Source: Faucicola sp937889485 | GTDB lineage: Bacteria > Pseudomonadota > Gammaproteobacteria > Pseudomonadales > Moraxellaceae | Direction of reading: 5' to 3' | NCBI GenBank assembly: GCA_051653685.1 | Contig: JBOFWQ010000169.1 | Span: 1 to 8,955 of the forward strand | Length of the DNA stretch: 8,955 nucleotides | In this document: positions 1-5,962 of the stretch, piece after piece | Layout: each line of letters opens with the position of its first letter | Numbering within the stretch: position 1 is the stretch's first letter | Notes under the pieces: model-generated | Database searches by the model: none | Told to the model about the DNA's origin: nothing | The model's input: the letters and a program-made list of their open reading frames with translations, nothing else | Position numbers and translations under genes: made by a program

Positions 1-530
1 CCGATGCCCATTTCTCCTGCAATATAAATATCTGCCCCCATCGCTTGGGCTTTTTCTACGCTGATTTTACCAATGCTGAGCGCCTGCTCAAGCTGCTCAG
101 ACGTCATGGCAAAATCCTGCAAAAAATGCTGGGTGCTAGATGCCACGGGGTATTGCGTGACGCCTTGGCACTCATAAGGTTCGCCTATGGTGCCACAGTC
201 AATCACTTGTGAGATTGCCCCAAAATGTCTTGCCATCACGCTGATACACGCGCCGCCTGTGGCAAAGTTATACAGCATTTGCCGTGTCACTGCTTGTGGA
301 TAGGCGGACACGCCTGCGCTTGCGATGCCGTGGTCGCCTGCGTAGGTGCAGATATAGAGCTGATGGGCGGTGGGGCAGGTTTTGCCTTGCATACCTGCTA
401 GGTCAATTACCACGGTTTCCATCAGCCCTAGCGAACCTGTGGGCTTGGTGAGCTGGTTTTGGCGGTATTGGGCGTTTTGGCGAGCCACTTGGTCAATCGG
501 TTGGGCAGGGGCGGTGTACCAGTCTTGCAT
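1..530 (-). CDS. cobT: Nicotinate-nucleotide--dimethylbenzimidazole phosphoribosyltransferase, N-terminal part (cut by window edge)
   Basis: CobT transfers the ribose-phosphate of nicotinate mononucleotide to 5,6-dimethylbenzimidazole, giving alpha-ribazole phosphate for the lower ligand of cobalamin. Translated by hand from the ATG at 530-528, the frame stays open to the window edge for 176 codons, about half of the usual 350 or so residues. Family motifs are visible: LTKPTGSLG near residues 27-35, AGDHGIA near 64-70, GVSAYPQAVTRQM near 73-85, a TGGACISV stretch near 91-98, and GEMGIG at the very edge. The catalytic glutamate near the C-terminus lies outside the window. The start is supported by AAAGGA at 542-537, six bases upstream. 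The gene follows the cobU stop by 15 bases in the same frame, which fits a coupled cobU-cobT unit. I am sure of the family. Confidence 0.95.
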   Translation of the reverse strand, partial: MQDWYTAPAQPIDQVARQNAQYRQNQLTKPTGSLGLMETVVIDLAGMQGKTCPTAHQLYICTYAGDHGIASAGVSAYPQAVTRQMLYNFATGGACISVMARHFGAISQVIDCGTIGEPYECQGVTQYPVASSTQHFLQDFAMTSEQLEQALSIGKISVEKAQAMGADIYIAGEMGI

Positions 531-545
531 GGGATATCCTTTTTT

Positions 546-1064
546 TTAACTTTTTAAAACCATGGGTAACCCTGCAACACAAAACGTCACTTTGTCTGCA
601 AGGCTTGCCAGTTTTTGGTGTAGCCAGCCGCTTTCATCCACAAATTTGCGGCTTATCTCGCCCAGCGGCACCACGCCAAGTCCTGTCTCATTACTGACCA
701 AAATCAAAGTTTTGTCTGTGGGGAATTTTGCTAAAACAGCGAGAAAGTCCGTCATATGTTGGGCAAAAATCGCGTTATCTGCTATCAGCAATACATTGGT
801 GAGCCAAAGCGTCAGACAATCGACCAACACCACATCAGACTGTTCAACCGATTGAGTGATTGCCTTTGCCAAGGCTATCGGCTCTTCAATCGTCACCCAG
901 TCGCTTGGGCGCTGGCGTTGGTGGTGGGCGATACGCGCGGTCATCTCGCCATCTAAGGCTTGGGCAGTGGCGATATACACCACCTTGCCATCTAGATGCT
1001 GGGCAGTGGCTTCGGCAAGGCGGCTTTTGCCCGAGCGTGCACCGCCTAAAAACAGTTCAATCAT
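546..1064 (-). CDS. cobU: Bifunctional adenosylcobinamide kinase / adenosylcobinamide-phosphate guanylyltransferase
   Basis: CobU (CobP) phosphorylates adenosylcobinamide and then attaches GMP, giving the activated corrinoid that is joined to alpha-ribazole. With the start at 1064 the protein has 172 residues, close to the usual 174-181. Visible motifs are the P-loop GGARSGKS (residues 7-14), the ARIAHH segment whose first histidine (H47) aligns with the GMP-accepting His46 of Salmonella CobU, the Walker B-like VLVDCLT (79-85), and LVSNETGLGVVP (122-133). I prefer the ATG at 1064 because it overlaps the upstream stop as ATGA and has a GGGAA purine run upstream. An ATG four codons earlier (1076) is in frame but has no visible ribosome binding site. 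The upstream neighbour is a 2H-phosphoesterase gene and the downstream one is cobT. Confidence 0.95.
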   Translation of the reverse strand: MIELFLGGARSGKSRLAEATAQHLDGKVVYIATAQALDGEMTARIAHHQRQRPSDWVTIEEPIALAKAITQSVEQSDVVLVDCLTLWLTNVLLIADNAIFAQHMTDFLAVLAKFPTDKTLILVSNETGLGVVPLGEISRKFVDESGWLHQKLASLADKVTFCVAGLPMVLKS

Positions 1065-1678
1065 GTCAATTCCCATTGTAGGATTGGGGTGAGCTTGCCT
1101 TGTAAGTCAGTGGCTTGGTAGCTACCAAAGGTGAGTTTTTTGACCCAAAAATTGCGCGGCTGCTGCTCAATCTCAGCGATTTTAGCAAAGATTTGTTGGC
1201 ATAAAAAATTATTTTGATAAAACCCTAGCGTAATGTGGGGACAATAACGAGGCGGCGAAATTTCCGTGCCTACTGTTTGTAGGGCATTACGGATACGGGC
1301 AAGTGACTGCTGGTGGTCGTTGATATGAACAAATAAACACTGCTCAAAGCTATCAATCGCGCCCAAGCTTAGGCGAAAAGCAGGCAAGTCTAAATTTTGC
1401 AGCGCCGAATACTGTAAGTCCAAATCCGCTGGGTCAATATCATCGTGCCAGCGTTTTTGGGGAACAACAAACCCTGCCACAAACACCGTGATATGCAGCT
1501 GACGCTGGTAGTTTTTTGCCAAAAATGGCTGACAGTGTGCTTGAATTTGCTGGCAATACTTAAGGATGTCCGCGCGCTCAATCTCAATATACCATAGCCC
1601 AAAGTCACGCCGCCCTTTGTGCCAATCGGGGTAGTCTTGGCAACAAAATGCGCTAACCCGCTGGGTCGCTAGTGGCAT
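1061..1678 (-). CDS. 2H phosphoesterase family protein ('2'-5' RNA ligase'-like)
   Basis: This 205-residue protein carries the two HxT signatures of the 2H phosphoesterase superfamily: H62-I-T64 in LHITVFVAGF and H148-I-T150 in PHITLGFY. They are separated by about 86 residues, as expected for a two-lobed fold with both histidines in one cleft. Family members hydrolyse or form 2',5' linkages or open cyclic 2',3'-phosphates at RNA ends. The substrate here cannot be read from sequence. The N-terminal YPDWHKGRRDFGLWYIEI stretch resembles a gammaproteobacterial '2'-5' RNA ligase' branch that I know only from memory. The start overlaps the end of dusC by 10 bases and the stop overlaps the cobU start as ATGA. 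The ribosome binding site is weak, so translation probably depends on coupling to dusC. Family assignment is firm; the exact activity is unknown. Confidence 0.85.
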   Translation of the reverse strand: MPLATQRVSAFCCQDYPDWHKGRRDFGLWYIEIERADILKYCQQIQAHCQPFLAKNYQRQLHITVFVAGFVVPQKRWHDDIDPADLDLQYSALQNLDLPAFRLSLGAIDSFEQCLFVHINDHQQSLARIRNALQTVGTEISPPRYCPHITLGFYQNNFLCQQIFAKIAEIEQQPRNFWVKKLTFGSYQATDLQGKLTPILQWELT

Positions 1679-2649
1679 GGCTGCTGGGCGCTCAATAACG
1701 CAACCATATCTTCAAGTGATTGGACACGTTTGGCAGTTTGCCACAGGGTCTGCGCTTCGCTATAGCCTTGGGTTAACATCCCAAGCCATTGTTTGTAGCG
1801 GCTCACCAGCATGTTGTCAGTTTTGGCATTGCCTTGCAAAAATGCCATTTGCAGCGGTAACAAATCCTGCCATGCCATACTTGCCGATGCCTGCCCGTTG
1901 TCAGATGCCTTGATTTGACCCACCAAATCAGGGCGAGTGACCGCGCCGCGCCCAAGCATCAGGTGGGGGGTGGCGGCTTTTGTGCGGCAACGAAGCGCCT
2001 GCTCAAGCGTCCAAATCTCGCCATTGGCGATGATGGGCAATGTGAGTCGCTGGGTCAGTGGCTCAATGAGTTCCCAATAGGCAGGTGGCTTGTAGCCTTG
2101 GGTTTTGGTGCGCGCGTGAATGGTCAGCCAGCTGGCATTGGCAGATTGTACCGCATCCCCGATTTCTGTGGTTAAAGAAGTATCTTCATAGCCTAGACGG
2201 ATTTTGGCAGACACAGGCGTGTCCGTGGGCACCGCTTGGCGCACGGTATGAATAATTTGGTACACGGTTTCTGGCTCGGTGAGTAGCACTGAGCCGCCGC
2301 GGTGGCTGTTAACGGTCTTGGCAGGGCAGCCAAAATTTAGGTCAATCGCCAATGCCCCAAGCGCCACCGCCTTGACGGCATTGCCAGCTAGCAACTCAGG
2401 GTCGCTGCCTAGTAGCTGCACATGGACAGGCGTGCCGTGCTTGGTTTTGCCTTGTAAATTGCCTTGGTGCTGAAGCTCGGGGACGAATTTATAAAACACG
2501 TGGACGGGCAAGACATGCTGGGTGATACGGATAAACTCGCTTACCGTCCAGTCGTAATCACCGATACTGGTCAACACGTCACGCATCAGTGGGTCGGTCA
2601 AGCCTTCCATTGGGGCAAGGACGGTTTTTGGGGTGGAAAAATCAACCAT
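1669..2649 (-). CDS. dusC: tRNA-dihydrouridine synthase, DusC type
   Basis: Dus enzymes are FMN-dependent and reduce uridine to dihydrouridine in tRNA; DusC of E. coli acts on U16. The 326-residue product is full length for the family. It opens with VLAPMEGLTDPLMR (residues 10-23, FMN-binding start of the TIM barrel). The catalytic cysteine is C108 in NFGCPAKTVN, followed by SAKIRLG (147-153, FMN-contacting lysine), IHART (177-181), IIANGEIW (206-213) and MLGRGAV (231-237). SEFIR...LLPVHVF-like and TKTQGY segments and the C-terminal YKQWLGML resemble DusC more than DusA or DusB; that subtype call is from memory. The ATG overlaps the stop of the upstream helicase gene by 8 bases, and its own stop (TAG) lies inside the next gene. 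Confidence 0.93.
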   Translation of the reverse strand: MVDFSTPKTVLAPMEGLTDPLMRDVLTSIGDYDWTVSEFIRITQHVLPVHVFYKFVPELQHQGNLQGKTKHGTPVHVQLLGSDPELLAGNAVKAVALGALAIDLNFGCPAKTVNSHRGGSVLLTEPETVYQIIHTVRQAVPTDTPVSAKIRLGYEDTSLTTEIGDAVQSANASWLTIHARTKTQGYKPPAYWELIEPLTQRLTLPIIANGEIWTLEQALRCRTKAATPHLMLGRGAVTRPDLVGQIKASDNGQASASMAWQDLLPLQMAFLQGNAKTDNMLVSRYKQWLGMLTQGYSEAQTLWQTAKRVQSLEDMVALLSAQQPCH

Positions 2650-4132
2650 AAATCACTTTTTTATCCTTTAGCCCATTTATCAAATCTTGAATATTAAAAA
2701 TGTCCAAATTGATTTTGGCACGGGTACAGGCGACATATAAGAGGCGCAACTCTTCGGGCGAGATTTTGACCGCTTGGCTGGTCACATCATAATAAAAATC
2801 ATCATCAATCTGCACCCGTCCCCATTCCAGGCCTTTGGCTTTGTGGGCGGTGGAGATGATATAGTCCGCTTGGCTGGCATCCGATAAGCTATGAATGGCT
2901 TGGTTTAGGGTGTCGCTGCCATGCTCATCAACCAGCTTGACCAACGTCTTTAGGTCACTGCCCTCACTGGTTTCGCTATAATCTTGCACATCGCGCCAAT
3001 TGTTAAAATACGCCAGCTCTGCCACCCCATACGCCGCTTGTCCTTTTTTGAGACGCTCGGCAGATTGGCTAAACTTAAGCAGTCTATCAGTGTCAGCTTG
3101 CAGGGCAACTTTATGCCCCATTTTAAGACCTGAAAGTAGATTGACCATAGCACTGGCATTGGTGCGGCACAAAATCGCATCTTTTTGCCCGTGCACCATG
3201 CTTTTGCCCAGTGTGGATGGCATGGCAGGATTGCCGCGCAGGGGTACATCTTCTTGCAGTGCCTTCAAAAACCCATTGGCAACATCGGCAATGCGCTCAC
3301 CAAAGCGAAACGATTGGGTCAGTAGCGTTTGGGGCAGTGGCAGCCGCTTCATGGCATTGACCGCGCCGCGCCATTCATAAATTTGCTGGTGGGCATCCCC
3401 CACATAGATGACTTGGTTGGGCTGATTGGATAAAATGCCCATCATCAAGGGATCCGCGTCTTGGGCTTCATCAAATAAGATAAAATCTGCAGGAATCACA
3501 GGCTTGGACAGCGCCCAAAGCTTGAGATAAATATCATGCCCAATGCCTGCAGGGTGGCGAGGGTCAATGGACTGCAGCCATCGCTGCTCCACATACGGGT
3601 ACAACGTATCGCGTAGCGCTTCTGCTTCACTGGCTGCCACCCAGCTTGGAAACTGTAGATGACGCGGTGCAGGGTAGCTGGCATGGGTGCTACAGAAGGT
3701 GCTCACCGCATCCGCCACAAAGCGCGCTTGGCGTTCTGGCGTTAAGGTCACAAACTGGCTTTTGCCCTCAACTTGGCGCTTTACCTGCACAGGTGTGATG
3801 CCCAAATTGCTTGCCAAACGACTAGGAGAAAAACGCGGCAATTGCAGCTTGGCGGTGATATCGCGCGAGGTATGACGAAATGCCAGCGAGTGAAAGGTAC
3901 GACATTCAACATGACGCGGAAATTTGCTTTGGGCTTCACTGGCAATGGCTTTATTAAACGCCAGATAAATGCCGCGACCGCGCAGCTGATTGCCAATTAA
4001 ATTAAGGGTTGTGGTTTTACCTGCCCCTGCATAAGCAACCACCTTAAAAGATTGACGCGTGAGAGCCATCTCAACGGCTTGCTGCTGTTCTATGGTTGGA
4101 CTTGGGGCGTGGACATCACTCAAATTGGGCAT
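2642..4132 (-). CDS. Compact UvrD/Rep-superfamily (SF1A) DNA helicase, FBH1-like
   Basis: The 496-residue protein shows a complete set of SF1A helicase motifs: a Q-motif-like TIEQQQAV (13-20), Walker A AYAGAGKTTTL (33-43), motif Ia/Ib with YLAFNKA (56-62) and TFHSLA (79-84), Walker B ILFDEAQDADP (218-228), motif III VGDAHQQIYEWRGA (244-257), motif IV LTQSFRFGER (271-280), motif V ISTAHKAKGLEW (426-437) and motif VI LLYVACTRAK (464-473). It should therefore be an active 3'-5' ATP-dependent translocase. It is much shorter than UvrD, Rep or PcrA (about 650-720), so the 1B and 2B insertions must be small, and the GDxHQxIYxWRGA signature recalls the FBH1 branch. It starts 42 bases after the tatC stop with no clear ribosome binding site and overlaps dusC by 8 bases. 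The cellular role is unknown; recombination control or fork repair is plausible by analogy. Confidence 0.88.
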   Translation of the reverse strand: MPNLSDVHAPSPTIEQQQAVEMALTRQSFKVVAYAGAGKTTTLNLIGNQLRGRGIYLAFNKAIASEAQSKFPRHVECRTFHSLAFRHTSRDITAKLQLPRFSPSRLASNLGITPVQVKRQVEGKSQFVTLTPERQARFVADAVSTFCSTHASYPAPRHLQFPSWVAASEAEALRDTLYPYVEQRWLQSIDPRHPAGIGHDIYLKLWALSKPVIPADFILFDEAQDADPLMMGILSNQPNQVIYVGDAHQQIYEWRGAVNAMKRLPLPQTLLTQSFRFGERIADVANGFLKALQEDVPLRGNPAMPSTLGKSMVHGQKDAILCRTNASAMVNLLSGLKMGHKVALQADTDRLLKFSQSAERLKKGQAAYGVAELAYFNNWRDVQDYSETSEGSDLKTLVKLVDEHGSDTLNQAIHSLSDASQADYIISTAHKAKGLEWGRVQIDDDFYYDVTSQAVKISPEELRLLYVACTRAKINLDIFNIQDLINGLKDKKVIYG

Positions 4133-4142
4133 AAACTGCTGA

Positions 4143-4167
4143 CTAAAATAAAAGTAGGTTATTTTAG
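4143..4167. repeat. Inverted repeat (hairpin) between tatC and the helicase gene
   Basis: CTAAAATAA (4143-4151) and TTATTTTAG (4159-4167) are exact reverse complements around a 7-base loop. The 9-bp stem is almost all A-T and no T-run follows it on the minus strand, so it is not a convincing terminator. It could be a weak attenuator or an mRNA-stabilising or processing hairpin that lowers expression downstream of tatC. Confidence 0.5.
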
Positions 4168-4174
4168 CAAATTT

Positions 4175-4999
4175 TTAGGGTTCTTGCTGAGCTTGCTTGT
4201 CCTTAGTGATAAGCTGCTTTTCTGTGATTAACACCTTTGCCATCACCAAACCTAATTCAAACAAAAACCACATAGGAATCGCTAGCATAATCATGGATAG
4301 CCCATCAGGCGGCGTCACAATCGCAGCAATACCAAAGCACCCCACAATAATATAGCGGCGTTTATCAGCGAGGCTGTCCACCGACACCACGCCTGCCAAG
4401 ACCAATAGCAGCGTCAACACAGGAATCTCAAAGGTTGCCCCAAATACCAAAAACAGCTTTAATACAAAGTTTAGATAGCTTTCAATATCGGTCATGGGTA
4501 GCACGTTATCAGGGGAGAATTTGATAAAAAATGCCAACACATTTTTGAGTACCACATAATAGGCAAATGCGATACCCAAATAAAACAACCCAATTGACGA
4601 CACTAGCACAGGCAGCGCAATGCGTTTTTCATGCTTATAAAGCCCAGGTGCCACAAACGACCAAACTTGGTACAAAATATACGGCATCGCCATAATCAGC
4701 GCCAGATAAAAGGTGAGCTTGACAGGGGCTAAAAATGAAGACGTAATATCCGTGGCAATCATGGAGGCATTGGCAGGCAACAGTGCTGTCAAGGGCGTAG
4801 AAAAAATATCATAAATATCTCGAGAAAACCCCACCAGTGCCAAAAAAACCACCAACACCGCAACAAAACAATGAATCAAATGACGGCGCAGCTCAATCAA
4901 ATGCTCGGTAATCGGCATATCAGCCAGTATACTGGTATCGGGGTCTTTCGCCTGTGTGGCGGGCGGTGGGGTAGCAGATTTTTTGGTCAATTGGGTCAC
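4175..4999 (-). CDS. tatC: Sec-independent protein translocase subunit TatC
   Basis: TatC is the multi-spanning inner-membrane receptor that binds twin-arginine signal peptides together with TatB and recruits TatA. Numbered from the GTG at 4999 (274 residues), the sequence shows HLIELRRHL near 33-41 with E36 matching E. coli Glu15, the periplasmic STPL (67-70) and MIATDITSSFLAPVKLTF stretch, LYKHEKR near 120-126 with E124 matching Glu103, FYLGIAFAYY, and IVTPPD near 227-232. Several strong hydrophobic segments fit the six-helix fold. An N-terminal tail of about 27 residues precedes the conserved core. The frame is also open from a TTG at 5008 that overlaps the tatB stop, but there the GGAG (5013-5010) would sit one base from the start. 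It is 10 bases from the GTG, so I chose GTG. An ATG at 4918 is a further option. Confidence 0.95.
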   Translation of the reverse strand: MTQLTKKSATPPPATQAKDPDTSILADMPITEHLIELRRHLIHCFVAVLVVFLALVGFSRDIYDIFSTPLTALLPANASMIATDITSSFLAPVKLTFYLALIMAMPYILYQVWSFVAPGLYKHEKRIALPVLVSSIGLFYLGIAFAYYVVLKNVLAFFIKFSPDNVLPMTDIESYLNFVLKLFLVFGATFEIPVLTLLLVLAGVVSVDSLADKRRYIIVGCFGIAAIVTPPDGLSMIMLAIPMWFLFELGLVMAKVLITEKQLITKDKQAQQEP

Positions 5000-5001
5000 G
5001 G

Positions 5002-5616
5002 CTACCAAACTCCACGGTGTTGGTGAAGCAGGGGATCTGCTTGGTAGTTGGGCAAAAATGGCGGATTGGGCAAGCGTTTGGCGCGGTCATACTCACTGAG
5101 TAAAAACCAGCGGTAGTACATGGGTTCGGTGACAGCGACTAAGGGGTCATGCAAGTCTTTGGCAACTTGATCTGCTGTGGTGTGGTCGGTTAAATCTTCA
5201 AGATAATCTTGGGTATTATCGTCACTGTTTAGCAGGGTTTTGGCAGAGGACGCGGGCGGCGTTTTGGATGTATCAGTCGTGGGCAGGGCATCGGCAGTGC
5301 TGGCAGCTATCGGGGCTGCCGCTGCAACTTTGCCATGCTGCTGTAGTTCACTGACACTGCTACGCAAGGCTTCCATCTCGCGCTTCATGTCGATTTCGGC
5401 TTGACGAATTTTTTCAAGCTCCCGTTGCATCTGCTGGCGGGTTTCTGCTAGGTCAAGCTCAGCTTCTATTTCAGACTGTAGGGTGGCAACCGTACGGCGA
5501 AACTTGGCATACCATTGTCCTGCAGTGCGGGCTGCCTGAGGAAGTTTTTCAGGCCCAAGCACAATGAGGGCAATCGCCCCAAATAATAGGATTTCAGAAA
5601 AACCAATATCAAACAT
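5002..5616 (-). CDS. tatB: Sec-independent protein translocase subunit TatB with an extra C-terminal module
   Basis: TatB partners TatC in the signal-peptide receptor complex at the inner membrane. The 204-residue protein opens with MFDIGFSEILLFGAIALIVLGPEKLP: a short transmembrane helix with E8, the G21-P22 hinge, and then a charged amphipathic/coiled helix to about residue 92. Residues 97-150 are Ala/Thr/Ser/Asp-rich and look disordered. Unexpectedly, the C-terminus (about 166-197) is aromatic- and proline-rich and looks conserved rather than disordered: MYYRWFLLSEYDRAKRLP followed by a PFLPNYQADPLL segment. E. coli TatB (171 residues) has nothing like it. The gene lies 24 bases after tatA and its stop is two bases before the chosen tatC GTG. 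The ribosome binding site is weak (ACGG). Confidence 0.94.
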   Translation of the reverse strand: MFDIGFSEILLFGAIALIVLGPEKLPQAARTAGQWYAKFRRTVATLQSEIEAELDLAETRQQMQRELEKIRQAEIDMKREMEALRSSVSELQQHGKVAAAAPIAASTADALPTTDTSKTPPASSAKTLLNSDDNTQDYLEDLTDHTTADQVAKDLHDPLVAVTEPMYYRWFLLSEYDRAKRLPNPPFLPNYQADPLLHQHRGVW

Positions 5617-5640
5617 AACAACCGTCAGCTAGCAGTAAGA

Positions 5641-5871
5641 TTAAACGTGGTGTTTATCTTGTTGGGTTTGCGTGGGGGTAGGCTCGGTTTTTTCGTGTTC
5701 TAACACGCGGTTCTTGGTGGCATGTTGCTCGTTGTCGTCTTTGACCGCGTCTTTAAAACCTTTGACCGCCCCACCCAAATCTTTACCCGCATTTTTAAGT
5801 TTTGAGGTGCCAAAAATCACCACGACAACGACCAGTAAAATTAACCAATGCGTAATTGATAAACCACCCAT
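5641..5871 (-). CDS. tatA: Sec-independent protein translocase subunit TatA
   Basis: TatA oligomerises at TatBC to form the passage for folded proteins. The 76-residue protein has the classic layout: MGGLSITHWLILLVVVVVIF membrane helix (1-20), the FGTSKL hinge (20-25), then an amphipathic helix with DLGGAVKGFKDAVKDD (31-46), where F39 is the conserved phenylalanine, and a short charged Glu/Thr/Gln tail. Residue 8 is histidine where E. coli TatA has glutamine; TatB has glutamate at that position, which helps tell the two apart. AAGGA (5883-5879) lies 7 bases upstream of the ATG, one of the better ribosome binding sites in this block, as expected for the most abundant Tat subunit. A candidate promoter lies just upstream, and hisIE ends 91 bases before the start. 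Confidence 0.95.
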   Translation of the reverse strand: MGGLSITHWLILLVVVVVIFGTSKLKNAGKDLGGAVKGFKDAVKDDNEQHATKNRVLEHEKTEPTPTQTQQDKHHV

Positions 5872-5906
5872 GCTGTTATCCTTTTTATAAAGTATTCAGT
5901 CACCGC

Positions 5907-5915
5907 ATTTTAGCA
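5907..5915 (-). promoter_or_regulatory. Candidate extended -10 promoter of tatA
   Basis: On the minus strand TGCTAAAAT (5915-5907) combines a TGn extension with a 5/6 match to TATAAT. It lies in the 91-base hisIE-tatA gap and would start RNA near 5900, leaving a leader of about 28 bases that contains the AAGGA site. No good -35 is seen at 16-18 bases. The same TGCTAAAAT nonamer precedes rpmI in this window. Confidence 0.5.
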
Positions 5916-5962
5916 TAGTTTTGGTTGGGCGATGACAGATTTATGACAAGGCAAGTGCCGTG

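Noticed and set aside
1936..3375. Exact 14-base repeat GACCGCGCCGCGCC in dusC (about 1938) and in the helicase gene (about 3360)
   Set aside because: Both copies encode Arg-Gly-Ala-Val in their own proteins (GRGAV in DusC, WRGAV in helicase motif III), so coding constraint and codon preference explain the match.
3000..3380. Plus-strand open frame of 126 codons opposite the helicase gene
   Set aside because: It lies wholly antisense to well-conserved helicase motifs (III, IV) and its translation is Cys/Ser/Arg/Pro-rich with no recognisable domain; it is a shadow frame.
5872..5962. Terminator between hisIE and tatA
   Set aside because: GGCACTTGCC just after the hisIE stop has only a 4-bp stem and 2-base loop and no T-run; read-through from hisIE into tatA remains possible.
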